From positions 1,748,501 to 1,812,500 of the forward strand of contig NC_092576.1 in NCBI RefSeq assembly GCF_037975245.1: a stretch of 64,000 bases of DNA. Reading direction: 5' to 3'. Position 1 is the first letter of the stretch. Every line of letters begins with the position of its first letter. Position numbers and translations under genes: made by a program. Source of the stretch: Apostichopus japonicus. Lineage: Eukaryota; Echinodermata; Holothuroidea; Aspidochirotida; Stichopodidae. Of the stretch, positions 34,001 through 46,663 are shown piece by piece. The notes beneath the pieces are model-generated. The model ran no database searches. It was not told the origin of the DNA and worked only from the letters and a program-made list of their open reading frames with translations.

Positions 34001-37000
34001 GTCCTTCCTTTGACAGGTATGATCTGCTGATGTCTGTGCTATCAGCAAAGAGACCAGCTCTCAGGTCAGATGTACAACAGGCCCTCAGATGGCGCTATGA
34101 CTTCCTGGAGGAAAACGACTTCCAGGACAGCGACCTTCTGTCTCACTCTGGTTCCTACGTGGAGAACAGATCCGCATCCGGCCGCGAGGACCAGTCCGAG
34201 ATAGTGGACCCGTTGGTCCAGAGGTTGATGGCCCCCGAGACCTTTGACCCTAGATATTACCAGCAAGAGGAGGACGAGACCAACGTCAGCCACGGCGGTG
34301 ATTTGCATGATGGGAATGGGTTCGATGGTGGCATGAATAGCCAGGGAAGTAGCACCCATAGAAGCCTCCACGACGATAAATGCTCCGTCAGCTCTCGCTC
34401 GCAATCCTCCACGGTCGGAAGAATATCCGGCAGGGACTACTACAGCGGTAACATTCCACCGGCTGACCAAATGTTCACACCGAACGGAGGTCAAAGGTCG
34501 AACCGAGGGTACTCTCACGGGCAGCCGTTGCATGGTGGACACCCACAACAGTCCCTGTCGAGACAGAACTTGATGCTCTCTGCTTCCCAGCCACACTTGC
34601 CAATAAATACAGACCCTTATGTGCATCCATACACAGAGGTTGAACACAGGTACTCCCCTTACATTATGAAGGACCAGATATATCATGCAGGTAACGGCGC
34701 CCTCTATTACCCGTCTATGAATCGCTTCCGCAACCACACAGAGTCCTACATACCGATGCTCTCCGACATCGAGGGGGGTAACTCGAGCGGTGCGGAGGTC
34801 AAAGGTCAAGCCGATACGACCCATTACGTCACGGCGTACGATACAGTAGGCAATCACAGCCAATTCTACTCAAGTGCAGTACAGTCGAACAGCTACTCTA
34901 GTGTACACACCCCAGTCTCTCCAGACCAGGCCATGCATATTCATAACTCTATAAATAATCGTGATGGTAGTTACGTTGCATCTCAACATGCCGCGGGTCT
35001 GGATCTGTCCCCGGGCCAAGTCCCCGAGTTTGGGCTCCGAGCAGATCAGTTCCATACCAGCACACCAAGGGGCAATAACTCAGACTTTGGCACGCATCAT
35101 CAAAGACACAATCCTGGTCTTCCCATTAATCAGTATTCATCAGTGAGTCCGACCAATCAGGCGGTCAGTCACGGGTCACATGGTCAGAGGCAGAGGTCGC
35201 CGTACGATGACGTCATCAACGGCATACATCACATCAAAGTCAAGGGAAATCATCACCACCAACCGGCACCCTTGGCCAAATCCACCCCTGACCTACGGAG
35301 GCTCTCTGCCATGGAGATTAACTTTGACCTTGATCCGGAGCTCGTGGCCAGCGAACTGGATTCCGACGAACAAGTGGAATATTACAAGAGGGTCTGCGGC
35401 TTTCTAAAGAGCTTGCCGACAAAGAAGAGGAAGCCAAGGAGGCTTAGGAACCGTCAGGGAAAGTCTAAGGAGACGGGAGAAAGTTTAGATGCTGAAGGTA
35501 AACCCCTTGGTAATGTGGATAAGATCTCGGAATACTCAAGGTCCACTGGTTCCCTCTTTGACACCTCCTTAAACGAGGACGTGTCCTACGAGAGCCACGG
35601 CTTTGCAGAATCGCCCCACGTCAAACTCCCCGTCGGGAGTCGGCCTGCCTCACAGCAGCAGGACAGACCTGAAACACTGACGAGAGAGAACATACTAGCC
35701 AACGGCAAAGAAGAGAAAGGGAGCGGCCCCATCCTGGACAGACCCCCCACGGGCCTTAACCGTACCCTCTCTCCCAGCCGACGTCGAAACCTGATACCGG
35801 ATGGCACCCCTCCCATTGCACCCATGACAGATAGCTTGAGGAGGTTTTTAGAAGACACCGAACAGGAGAGAGACAGTCCTGGGAAGGAAGGACAAAGCCG
35901 GGATGAAGAAATTATTTTAGAAGTGTAAGTTATACCTTTGTAGATAATACCTTTGTAGATAAGTTTGTTGTTTCTTTGTGCCCTTTTCACCTCTTTTATC
36001 AGATTTAGAGACAACTGAAGTTTGCATACCTCCTTTTTCCACAGCAAAATGAAGACTGATATGAACTTCTTAAAAAATTAAAATTTGATAATTTGTAGGT
36101 GGGGATTATTTTCCCTATTTTTAGTTTGCCAATTTGGTTGACCAATAGGATCACTGGATTCCTTGACTGATTTCTTTTCATATAATAAAAAGTAATTGTT
36201 TTGCTTTTATCTTTTATCTGGTAGGTCACCTGAAGATTTGTTGGAGGTTTCCTTTCACATTTAAACTTAGTAGTTTCTAGTTAGTCATCCGATAAACCCC
36301 TAAAACGTAGCTCAGATTAATGAGTGTAATATTTAAATATCAAAAGACAATAGACATGTATGCAATTTACATGATAACTGATTGTGATGGTTATTAAGAT
36401 CTATTACACATTGCTCTTGGACTGTCTAAACTTAAGAACAATAGTCTCACCTCAGGGAGTGGTCACACCACTGTCTTACCTCATCAGTTCATGTTTTGAA
36501 ACTATTTGGTAAATCTGAATCATCAGCAGGTTTATAGAAAGCGATTATCTACTGTAGAGGCAGTTATCAAACAAGTTATCACTTGTTTCCCACTGTCATG
36601 GGTAAAATTTTTGAAAGTTGAAACTTCAGCTTCCTAAAGAAAAAGTTGTGGAAAAGCCTTGGAAAGTTGATAGTCAGTTTCCAAAAGCATATGTGATGGA
36701 AGAGAGGAAAAAAGTTGAAATTCATGGAAAATGGATTGATTTTCCAAAAATGGAGCATAGCCCCATTTCCTCATGAACGTTTGCCAAATGTTACAATCTC
36801 TGGAAGGGGTCCTGGAATTGCCTCAGTTTGTCATAGAAGTTTACCTGCAAAGAAGTAGAGGAATCCTGTTTTCAGTCTTAAACCGTAACAAACCAACATT
36901 GGACAGTAATTGTTTTTACTGCGGTAAGGGCTCTCTTAACGAGGACTCGACATGAATTTCTTTTATTTTCTAAACAGCGTGGATGATGACGATGACGACC

Positions 37001-38179
37001 TGCGTCGGTACGAGGAACTCCTCTCGCATCGAGAGGAAGACTTAGAGGGGATGCATCTGCCAGGTGACACAGATGATGAGGTGAGAGAGGTTGTAGGTCA
37101 GAAGTTGTAGGTCAGGAAATGTGTTACTGTAAGGATCTGTACAAACTTGTTACTTTGGAAGAGGGCGTTGTGGTCAAGTGGTTAAGGCAATCTTTGGATC
37201 GCAGGTTTCACTCCTGACCAGATCATTACATTGAGTTCTCGGGCAAGGCACTTAATCTCAATTTCCTCGCTTCACCCAGGTGAATAAATGAAGGGGGGTG
37301 GGGGTATGGGGGTTACCTGTGAGGTAAGTTGAGAGGGCCATATTGTGGTTGCACCATATATGGGGTTTCTATTAAGACCTGCCAGATGTTTTGTTTATTT
37401 ATTCATAAAAGAATGAGATTTTGAAAGAAAACAGCCATAACGTAATTTTTTTTCCAACATATCATCTTACAACTCTTAAAGCCTATCCCAGAATTATAAT
37501 GTGAGACAATTCTTAGCTGGTCATAACTGGACCATTTTAGCATGTTTTACATACAAATAGGATTTCTGCAGGGAAACACTCGTCTGGCCACATTTCAGGG
37601 AAAGTGGAGATGTTTTAAAGGAGATGTTTTGGAGATTTTTGGAGATGTTTTGGAGGTGTTTTAATGAGATGTTTTAAAATCTGGCGACCCAGTCTATCAG
37701 AACTAATATTGAATGTTAATCTTTTCTTCCAGAGTTGAGATAATCCAGAATCATAAAATAGACTTTGTATAAATTGTTCATTCTTTGTCTTCTGTTTGTT
37801 CACTAACTCATTTCTCTGTCGATAATTCTAGGAGGAAGACCTCATGGAACACGAGGCGTTCCTGAATCAAGTCTCTTCGATCGAGAGACAGCAAGATCGG
37901 ACCAGACACGAGGCAAACCAGATCGCCGCCCAGAATAACATACGGATCGGCCAGGCGGACGAACTGCTCAGAAAGCTGAGCCAGGACGACCACCACGAAG
38001 ACGGGCCGCCCAGTCTACACCTCTCAGACGAGGGCGCCATTCTGGACGGGATGTCCATTGAGGACGTCGGCGAACACGGCAGTTCCATAGCCACGGAGAG
38101 GGAGAGCGTCGAGAGCGGTGTCGGGATGCAGTTCAAGAGGGAGAGAAGTTTGGTCGGCAGGTATCAGGCGAATGTCTAA
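25045..38179 (+). CDS. SEC14-domain and spectrin-repeat protein, 13 exons, 1308 residues
   Basis: Exons: 25045-25069, 26430-26510, 27098-27221, 27710-27809, 28819-28965, 29836-29952, 30367-30527, 31083-31332, 32368-32685, 33272-33516, 34017-35924, 36978-37080, 37832-38179. Every junction has GT-AG ends and matching phase, and the sum is 3927 bases with one terminal stop. Residues about 30-198 form a SEC14/CRAL-TRIO-like domain, 199-522 spectrin-like helices, 523-1158 a disordered region, 1159-1308 an acidic/coiled tail. The order recalls the N-termini of Kalirin/TRIO/MCF2 and SESTD1; no DH-PH (RhoGEF) domain is encoded, so a lipid-binding scaffold is more likely than an exchange factor. It should be cytoplasmic: no signal peptide or membrane segment. 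The first exon codes only eight residues, so the start is the least certain part. Confidence 0.9.
26430..29952 (+). CDS. Exons 2-6: SEC14/CRAL-TRIO-like domain
   Basis: The domain opens with the family signature GGRDLDGRPIISFPSRHH (exon 3), continues with the strand-rich AHGLAFVADLRFSSVEF and an amphipathic helix (exon 4), a lysine-rich insert SKKKKNKM (exon 5), and closes with the conserved DLHNYVDQSQLLTDLGGYLQ followed by a Tyr-His-x-x-Trp motif (exon 6). In Kalirin/TRIO and SESTD1 the same closing motif precedes the spectrin repeats. SEC14-like domains bind phosphoinositides or other lipids; the ligand here is not predictable. The basic insert could favour acidic membranes (inference). Confidence 0.88.
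27479..27588. repeat. 22-bp tandem repeat, five copies, in intron 3
   Basis: Unit ATTGTCCTCATGAGGTCCTT plus GT. The first two copies are identical and later ones diverge progressively to the right. CTCATGAG inside the unit is a palindrome. Confidence 0.95.
29097..29400. repeat. Tandem duplication of about 150 bp built from ACCATTG phrases, in intron 5
   Basis: Two copies share ATTGTCAxCACCAATGA, TCCAAATTGTTCACAC, ACAGTTGACACCATTGT and TTGTTGTCATGTTTGTTxGT, then CACTGCTGGTCT. Inside each copy CACCATTG-type phrases repeat further. Predicted small frames across it are repeat artefacts. Confidence 0.85.
30367..33516 (+). CDS. Exons 7-10: spectrin-like helical repeats
   Basis: Four exons encode about 324 residues of mostly charged heptad-patterned helix with the tryptophans expected in spectrin repeats (VWKTAES, LIKWFTKDSKKLLRE, IERWCNKVLRF, LVEWRESLRKFM). 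The spacing of these segments suggests about three repeats. A local cysteine-rich turn, CNLPPTCEKC, lies at the start of exon 8. The region would act as a rod or partner-binding scaffold. No EF-hand, SH3 or GEF domain follows. Confidence 0.8.
34017..35924 (+). CDS. Exon 11: 1.9-kb exon for a disordered region
   Basis: One exon encodes about 636 residues. It starts by finishing the last helix (YDLLMSVLSAKRPALRSDVQ), then becomes rich in Ser, Gly, His, Tyr and Gln with no recognised domain. More conserved-looking islands are AKSTPDLRRLSAMEINFDLD (about 35276-35335), which contains phosphosite-like serines, and a basic patch PTKKRKPRRLRNRQGKSK. The donor GT|GTAAGT at 35925 creates a TAA immediately inside the intron, so intron retention would give a shorter protein ending EIILEV. 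Confidence 0.88.
36978..38179 (+). CDS. Exons 12-13: acidic C-terminal tail
   Basis: Exon 12 (36978-37080) begins with a run of six aspartates and the helix LRRYEELLSHREEDLEG. Exon 13 (37832-38179) continues with a predicted coiled segment (LNQVSSIERQQDRTRHEANQ) and ends GRYQANV before TAA. The highly acidic start contrasts with the basic patch in exon 11. No motif of known function is seen. Confidence 0.88.
37161..37390 (+). mobile_element. tRNA-derived SINE
   Basis: A tRNA-like head begins GAGGGCGTTGTGGTCAAGTG with a box A (TGGTCAAGTGGTTAAGGC, 37171-37188) and a box B-like GGTTTCACTCC (37204-37214), the RNA polymerase III promoter parts. It is followed by a conserved body with CTCGGGCAAGGCACTTAATC and CTCGCTTCACCCAGGTG, seen in SINEs of aquatic animals. 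The 3' end is unclear near 37390. It lies in the last intron of the SEC14-spectrin gene, in the gene's orientation. Confidence 0.8.
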
Positions 38180-38433
38180 GACTTCTCCAGAAGTTTGTTT
38201 TTCCATTATTTTCTGTCATTTCTTGGGAAATCAGGTAGACATATAAGGTGTAAGGTGCTTTTTAAAGGGTAAATAGTTTCTTAGGAGCAAAGTGACTTTT
38301 AAGTAGTTTTATTTGTGATTCATCAATCTGTGCAAAGAGAAGTTTGATAGATATGGATTTCTTCGATCAGACTAAAAAATTTGAGTCGCCAGAGTTTTAA
38401 GCATTTTGGAAAAGAATTTTCGAGAAGAGAACG

Positions 38434-38439
38434 AATAAA
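38434..38439 (+). terminator. First candidate poly(A) signal of the SEC14-spectrin gene
   Basis: AATAAA about 255 bases after the stop codon. Many more AATAAA motifs follow in this AT-rich region, including a cluster near 46073-46088 before the sequence character changes, so a much longer 3' UTR is possible. Confidence 0.35.
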
Positions 38440-41400
38440 ATATTGGAGCATCTGTCAGATTAAGCTGGTTTGGATAAAAATTAGAAAGAAATTATTATTT
38501 CCTTGAGATCTGTTTGATGGATGGACCATTAGACTCGGGATGAAAAGTCTGTGGGACCTCCAGCAAGTTTTTAGTGTAAACATTATCATGTCACAGCTCA
38601 CTTTGATTTGCAGTTTTCTTAGAACTGTATCGGAGAAATAACTTAAATCCTTTTACCCTGTAGAATGCAAACTTCTTCTTACTCGATTTAAGTTTTAGCT
38701 TTAGTCGCATTTTTTAAATTTAAATGGTCTATTTATAAGAATCCTGTACAGACTTGTTGCTAATACTGGTGTAGTTATTGGCCTGATCTGGTCTGTCTGG
38801 AAAATGTTTCTTCAATTCATATTTGAAACGTGAGGTTTTCGTGAACGAACACTGTGTAAATTTGTAAGCAGGTATTACTGCACACAACTAGTATACCTGC
38901 AGTGGTGGAGGGGTGTTGCCTAGCAACAAGAAATATTTTAGTACTTATACAAGACTGGAATGGGCATTTTAATGTTCACAAGTGACCAGTGCTAACTTTT
39001 TTTTTTTTTTTGGTCACATTCCTAAATCGTTACCTTGAGATATAAAAAAACTTGCCACACTAATTTTCTCGTAATACAATTTCTTCAATTTTCTTTCCCA
39101 GTTTGCTGATCAGTTTTGGGGAATGTGTCCCTAAACCAAGTTAGCAATTGCAAAAAAAAATGGTGCTCCTTTAACTTATAGCAAAGAGCATCTTACTTGA
39201 CAAGAAGAGAACTAAACTATGTCTAGTCTGTCATTTCTGCATCGTGAAAACTGACACACTGCCCTCTATATGCATCCTGAATAATTACACTGCCCTCTAT
39301 AATTTTCAGGACCATTCATTAATCACTACTTTCCTATTTATAACTTAAAAAATTAAATACTTTGCCAAAAAATTTGTGCTAATTTGGACATATCTTTACC
39401 TTGAACCCACTTCTAAGTATTCATTTTATTCGTTTATTTATGTTTAATTTAATGTTGTTGCATTGTGTGTCAGCCAAGTAACCAGTTTGAAACTCAGGTA
39501 TCATATAAAATAAGGAAAACAATAACATAAGGCTGACATTGTTTTGGGATTTGGTGATGGTTTGAAATAAGAATCTCCAGGACAACATCTCAGCACATCC
39601 CTGTTAGTGTAAAATTGTAGGCCACTTTGTTTATATACAATATTTTGCAGGCCAGAATTTGGCCAAAGGACTACTGCTGTAGGACAACCATTCTACATAC
39701 AGCAAACAGAGGAATGGGGTGGAGGATTAGAAAGATTTGATTGGTTCCTATGGAAACTATAAAAAAACTATCAATTCACTGATCAATGTTGTTTTCAACT
39801 GTATGATTTATTTAAGCAACCCAGAATTTTGCCATTTAAAAGTGTTTCTTTCTATTGTTGACCTAAGAATCGAATTTCATTCATCCCTGCATTACTTTGT
39901 TAACTTTTAAGTCTCCACCTAAACACCTTCCAGGATTGATTATTTAGTTAATTAATTAATCTGTTTACTATCAGTTGTGCAATGTCATCAGTCTCACCGT
40001 GTCTTGTATTTTGTATTTATTTTTGTTTTTCTTGTTGCTTGTGTTGGAGACATTTGTTTATTTGTAAAGGTACATGGATTAACCTTTGGATCGTGAACCA
40101 TCTCCAGGTTCGTTTTAGTAGAGTAACACAGTGCTCTGTTGTTCAGCTTTGTCTCTATAACAACAGGTGGGACAATTATTGACGTTTCATTCCCTTTGGG
40201 GTAAATAGCTCTCTTTGTTTTTTTGGTTCTCACAGGGAACAGCAGTATCAAAAGGTGAAAGAATATTAGACTGATTGTCTAAGTAATCGCCTGATGATGA
40301 CATTTTCCTAAATTTTTACCAAAGCTGTTATTTTTGTTAATTTTTTTTTTCCATTTGGTGGTAACAATAGGATTTGTTACTTTGGAACTATTGTTACATT
40401 ATGCTTTAACCTTAAAACACCTTATGTTGCAAGGGAAGCTGTGCTATCTGTTGCCTTGACGATTTCAAATTGCGGACTTGCTGCCAATTTATCTGATGAA
40501 TATGTGCTATTGTTACACACCCCCCCCCCCCCACTGTGGCTCATACATCTAGGATCCTGTCCCTTTTCAAAATTTTGTCAAGCTCTTATTTTACGGCAGA
40601 ACTTGTCCTTGATATCTCCATGTTTTGTCACTAAATCTTTTTACCTTCTCGTTGATTGAAATTGTAAATTTATACCCAAAGAATTTCCAGGTTCCATACA
40701 CTGTATTATTTCAAAAAGGTCCCAATGTTTTCCTTGTAACATGTTTTTTTGTTATTAGTTTGTTAGTTTTGTATGTTTTGCACATACTTATTAAGAGTTA
40801 ATGTATAAAGTATTGTTTGTATGCACAATGGCCAAAGGTGCCAGTTTATACAACTTCTCACAATTTCTGAGATGGGAAGTCTATTCCTGCACACCTTGAT
40901 GTTGTAAAAATCTTTGAAAAATTTCCACTTTGTAGATGAATTTTTTTTTTTTTACTACGAACATGATAAAGATAATGCAGTGCTCGCTGTGAACAGATGG
41001 TTCATATCATGTGCAAATTGGCCATGATGGAGAGATCGGTCTCTGCGAGGGCAGGGATTTGAAAAATTCCATCACTCTCACCTATGAACATGCTAAAATA
41101 TAAGGAGCTAATTCACCCATGACCTTTGTAGTACTTACATGTATCCTTTTTCCTTGTGCTAAGGAATTATAAACACTAAATGCATCTCCTTGTAAAAGTT
41201 GCATGCATGTATTCGACTTTGAAGTACTGAGAATTCTATAGCTATTTTTGTACACATTGTCTATATATCCACACTCTACACACATGTGAAAGTTGTGTTG
41301 TTGTTTTTTGGTATAGTAATACTTATAGTAAGATCTTGACCCATATATTATCCTCATTGTTACTATATATCCAAGGGGAGGAATTATTTGTCTCTTTATT

Positions 41401-42436
41401 CAATGCAAAGAAAAATTTGAATTCATGTTACACCCCTTGTACAGGAAATGTTCTCCCAAGTCTACTACTTAATTGCTAATGGATTCTCTTGCACCGTTTA
41501 CCAAACAATATTACTGTTTTTTTTCTGTTTCGGACACACATGTGAGTGAAACTTTTCATGATAGTACTTAACCATATTATGTATAATTATTAATAATTTA
41601 GCTAATATATTATACTCATAGCTGCTTATATCCACATGTAGAATATCTTCCTTTTCCCTTCTTCTTATCTTTCTCAATTCAAAGATTAAATACATGTTAG
41701 TTTTTGGACAGGAAAGTGTCCTGTGTAAATGTGTTTGGATGTTTTCACACCGCCGTCCGCACTCTGTTACCATGTTCCACACGCATGTGCCAGTCATCTA
41801 TAGTAATCTATTACCTATAACAACATCTCTATGTATTATACTCGTTGTTACGGTATCCAAGTAGAGAATTTCATCTCCTTTCCATCTTCTCATTCTCAAT
41901 TTAAATATTGAATTCACGTTTCTCCTTGGGCAGGAAAGTTTCCAGAGGAAATTTGTTTGGATAATGAATGTATTCATGGTAGGATGTCTGCATAATGTTA
42001 AACCTTTATCGGATTGAACGGGCCCTTATTTTAGGTGTGGGCCCAGCAGCAGGTATATCCAGAGTAGCCTCTGGCACAATGTAGGTGTAAGGATGAGAAA
42101 GGTAAATATGCTTTGAAGGTAAAGGTGTGGTTAAACACTACGACTTCAAGATGGGTATATGCATATATCATATATACATCATCAATAGTTTGAAATCGTT
42201 AGTGATTCATTGCAAGCGACACTTTTGTCTCACGACATGTTGATTTGAAGGAGCAGTTTAAAAGTGGGTGAAGTGCTTCCAAAGAGTAACTCACTTCTAT
42301 AGTAACCCATACAATCGGCATGGCAACAGGCATTTCAAATTTGTTAAGGGTGGGGGGTAAGGAGGCAGTAAAATGTATCCCGTTGTTATCAGGATGAATA
42401 TTATAATTATTTTTATAAGTAGTAGTAGTAGAGAGC

Positions 42437-42990
42437 AGTTGCAGCTGGTTGACAGATTAAATGATTGCTTTGATCGATTGGTCAGTATTAAACTAGATTG
42501 TGATGGATTTATTTATTGGTTGAGAAATTATCTGGAATGTTTGATTGATTGATGAATTATTGATTGGTTGATTTATCATCTGGTAGATCAGTTGATTAAT
42601 TAATTAATCAGTTACTTTAACAGATGATTGATGGATAATCCATTGAAGGACTGTTAAATGAACTCAATGAAAAAAACATTGATTGATCCATCGGTTATAT
42701 GGATAGATTGATTGATTGTTATATTTTTATTGATTAAGTTTATTTTATACCATTCATTGATTGATCAGCCGCTTGGATTGATAATTGGTCCATTACCTAT
42801 TGATTTGTTGACTGATTAGACAATTCACTCAAGCAACGATCCATTGATTGATTGATTGATCAGTTATTTTGACTCATCGACTGATTGAATATATATACAT
42901 AGTTATACAATGTTGCATCAAATAACTGTATTGACAATTGAATGATCTGTTCATTCAGATCAGATTGACTGACTGATTGATTTCCGGCTG
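42437..42990. repeat. Degenerate GATTGATT array
   Basis: Over 550 bases, GATTGATTGATT/ATTGATTG phrases recur with interruptions; the cleanest copies are near 42703-42716 and 42843-42860. It is an old tetranucleotide expansion. Confidence 0.85.
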
Positions 42991-45900
42991 CCAAAAAAAA
43001 AGCGATTTGAGTTTTGTGGAGTACTACGTGAGTCATTTAAATAACATAAGTGCAACCTTTAAGACATTGGTTGTGTCCATATAACATTCACAACAAGCTG
43101 AGACGAACATTTTGCAAGAAAGGGGCCATTCTTACACATATTTTATATTACTGTGTATATATGAAGTATAAAACACAAATATGCTTTTGTGTCACTATGT
43201 TTTATATTTAATGAAAGATAACCTAATGACACAAGAAAATTATATCTGATTTCACAATGAAACAGTCAGAAAAACTTTTGCAGTTTGGATACCAAAGTAA
43301 CAACCCATTTCTACATTTGCATTATTGATCAATGCATACATCATTACATATTAATTCAGTGTCATTAGCGTAGATCGAAAACCAATCCACTCAGCTGTGG
43401 GTCGCTAAATTATAACTTTCTCCATTCAAGTAGAGATTAATTTTTAGTTTTGACTTTCATAATTTTCAACAGAATTTGCTTTCAAACAAAATAGTGTGAT
43501 TAATTAAAAGAGAGAAGTTTCTAAAATGATTTAAAAAAAAAAAAAGTTCGAAAGAAAATAGCTTACATTTTATGATCTAGTGTAGAGTTTTTATTTATTC
43601 AGTATATAGAGCAAGAGCAACTATTATTCTTTTTTATTTATTTCCTAGTTCGTATACTCTTTTATTTCTTATTTGAGGAAGTGGGGTGGTAAGGGGGGGG
43701 GTGTGTGAAGGAAGTGGTCTTTTTGGGATAGGTCAGTTTTTACAAGGGATTTTTCGGTTTGCCTTATGTTGGTAATATTATAACTTTTATAGAGTAACAG
43801 TGACTATTTTTCAAATAATTTTTGAATATCAACTTTCAAATGTCTTACAACGGCAGATTCAATATCCCCTTCCCCCCATCCATTTTAATTTTAACTACAT
43901 CATTTTTATTATTTCAATTCACAAATGGGATCGAAACAATTGTTTGGAGAGATGGTAATTATTTGAATATTTATTAAAATGTGTTAGATTAGCAAATTGT
44001 CCTTACATCAAGTGAGGATTTGAGGGTGGGGGAGGGGCAAGGTAGTGGTTTCAAGATTCAGATTTAAATTCTGTTAAGACTTGATCAATATTTGTTTCAA
44101 AATTTTGGATCGTCTTCAATCCTATTCATCTGTTATAAATGTCATTGTGGCCGTTATGACCAAATGACTGCTTAATTTAATTTTCATTTCAGTAATTATT
44201 CAGACTTAGTGAAAATCTTACAACTCCTCATTAGGTGTTTCTGCTTACTTTCATTCTTTTATTTTTTTATTTTTTTCATTCTACTGTTTGTAACAAAACT
44301 GATCAAATTTTAAAATATTAAAATTTGATAGAAAAGTGATGTATGGATTTGAAGTATTCAATAATAATAATAATAATAACATGTGAGCAAACTTATTATT
44401 ATTATAAGAATTCAATCTTTCTTTCAAAAATGTTAGTATTCATTGTTTTTTGACTTGCTTCAATCTGGCTGTATTCTGTTTGTTTTATTTTTTATCTATT
44501 CCTTTTTATTTTATTTTATTTTATTTTATTCATTTACTTTTTTGAGGGCTTACTGTGTTGAAAGGGATGATATGGGTTCTAATGTTAGTTTCTGATTGGA
44601 TTTGTTGTATACTGTTTGAAAACTCATTTGTTTATTCTTGGGGGGGGGGGTGAAGGGGAGTGGTTGATCATTACAAAGATTTCATCAAATAATATAAACA
44701 GTACACACATTACTGGTAAGTTTAAAAAGTCGCTCGACGTCACAACTAAGTCATGCCCATTTCTTGATGATGTTCTAAAAGTTCGCTCTTAATTCCTTTT
44801 TACATTTTTTTTTTTCTTTTATTTTAACTTTTTATCACCTATGACTGAATGTGAATGTTGAATTTACTAAATTCTAAAATCAGCAAGTGAGAGTTGCATT
44901 GACTGAAATTTTCTAGTTTGCTAAAAGGTTTTTAAGTAGAATCTTATGAAAATAGCAATTGTTTTAAATTGATGCTATATTTTATCCTGAAAATTTCATT
45001 CGTTATAGACAACTAAATAATTTCATCGTTGATAAACAGGGTAGGATGATAAAGTATGCAAGCGTATTATGGTGGCGTGAAAAAGAGTCTTATTATTTCT
45101 TACGTCATAGAGACAGTTAATAATTATATATTAATCATTTACAATTACTTTGTCGGGGAGGCAGTGGCGAGGGGAATTTTTGATGTAAACCAACATTTTT
45201 AAGCAAGTAGACTTGAAGAACAAAACTTTCATGTAATTTTTCCCTATTATTGCTGGAGATTAAGAAATAAAAATTTCTGGCCCATAACCGGTTTTCTCTC
45301 TGTCTTGTTTGTTTGTTTGTTAGTGTTTTTTTTGGGGGGGGGGTGTTGTTTTTCTTCTCTTATTCTTTGAGATTCTTTGGTATGGAAACGTTAACAAGTG
45401 CTGCCAAAATGTTAAGATCTTTCTATAAACATGTTTAAATTTAAACTTGATGAAATTTACTAGGTCTACATAAGAGAAGATTTTGTTGTAAAATGATCAC
45501 TTTTAAAGAAATGTGTACGAAAAATATTTTACAAAAAAGTAAACTTTAAAGGGATACTCCAGGGGCACGCGCACTACAATAAAAAAAAAACGCATCTATC
45601 CTGATGGCATCACAGACCGCCTACCGTGATTCACTCCAGTGACGTGAACAGTATTTGAATGGTGTGTGTGTAAGGTGGGGATGAGGCGGTGCAAATCCCA
45701 AATTTCCCCAGACTGATTCAGATAAAGGGCTGAACTATTGTGGAAGGGCCAGGGAGATTTAAGGATTTCATCCTGGGTCCTGGGTGGCCTTTGGATCGTT
45801 GACGGTGACTCCCATGTAGGTGGTATGTGTGTGTGTGGGGGGGGGGGCTCTTCCCCCAGAAGGAAAAAAAAATATGCCACTGATTGACTTCCTGAAATAA

Positions 45901-46479
45901 TCCAGACTTTAGCCGTACAAGCAACGTAGGACTTTTCGTTTTAGTTATCATATCTTGAGTTAAACAGGAACAAAATACTGCGATGGGGAATTTCAACTAA
46001 CTGCGAAATATCTTCCCTTTAATATTATATGTATATTGTTATAATGTCTGCCTCTGGAAGTTCCCCATAAATCAATAAAATAAATAAAAATATAAAGAGC
46101 GTGGTCCACATTCTGCAATATGTCATTCTGCGGTTGGCTGTCTGCGTGAGAGGGTTCGAAGGAATCATACACAAATCGGTGAATTTGAAAGTCCGTAACA
46201 CGTGATGTTTAAATTCAACATCATAACCTACTTCGTCTTCAATACCTCTTCATTTTCTTCGGTATTTTTCTGGAGATATTTTAGCGTAATTCAACATTTT
46301 GTGGGAAGTTGCTTAGTAATACAGTGACATTTTTAACATTCCAACGGCCCCCGGAACGTTTCTATATGGTTTGCCCGCAAATTTCGTAACTTTTAACCGA
46401 AAGTGCCGAGAGGATTAATCATTGGTTACGAGTCATTTTGTGGTTTATTTCTTCAGATCAAACTCACATTGTCCTAAAT

Positions 46480-46663
46480 ATTGGAAGCCGTTTTAACGTT
46501 TGCCTCAGCTCTATTCTACTTATGTAGAATTAATTCCACTTTAGAACACAAATTGCACTAAAGTGGTCATATTTTCACCGAAAGCTTTCTTGTGATTTAA
46601 TCAAGTGGAGTAATTACTACTTAAGTAGAACTTAAAGAGGCAAATGTTTCAAACGGCTCCAAG
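46480..46663. repeat. Foldback (MITE-like) structure with arms of about 60 bp
   Basis: The left arm (TTGGAAGCCGTTTTAACGTT, then TTGCCTC and TCTACTTATGTAGAATTAATTCC-type sequence) pairs with the reverse complement of the right arm (CTTGGAGCCGTTTGAAACAT, then TTGCCTC and TTCTACTTAAGTAG) at roughly 70 percent. The loop is about 60 bases. No target duplication is clear. Confidence 0.65.

Noticed and set aside
34066-34863. 265-codon minus-strand frame
   Set aside because: Antisense of exon 11, which has matching splice sites and codon character on the plus strand.
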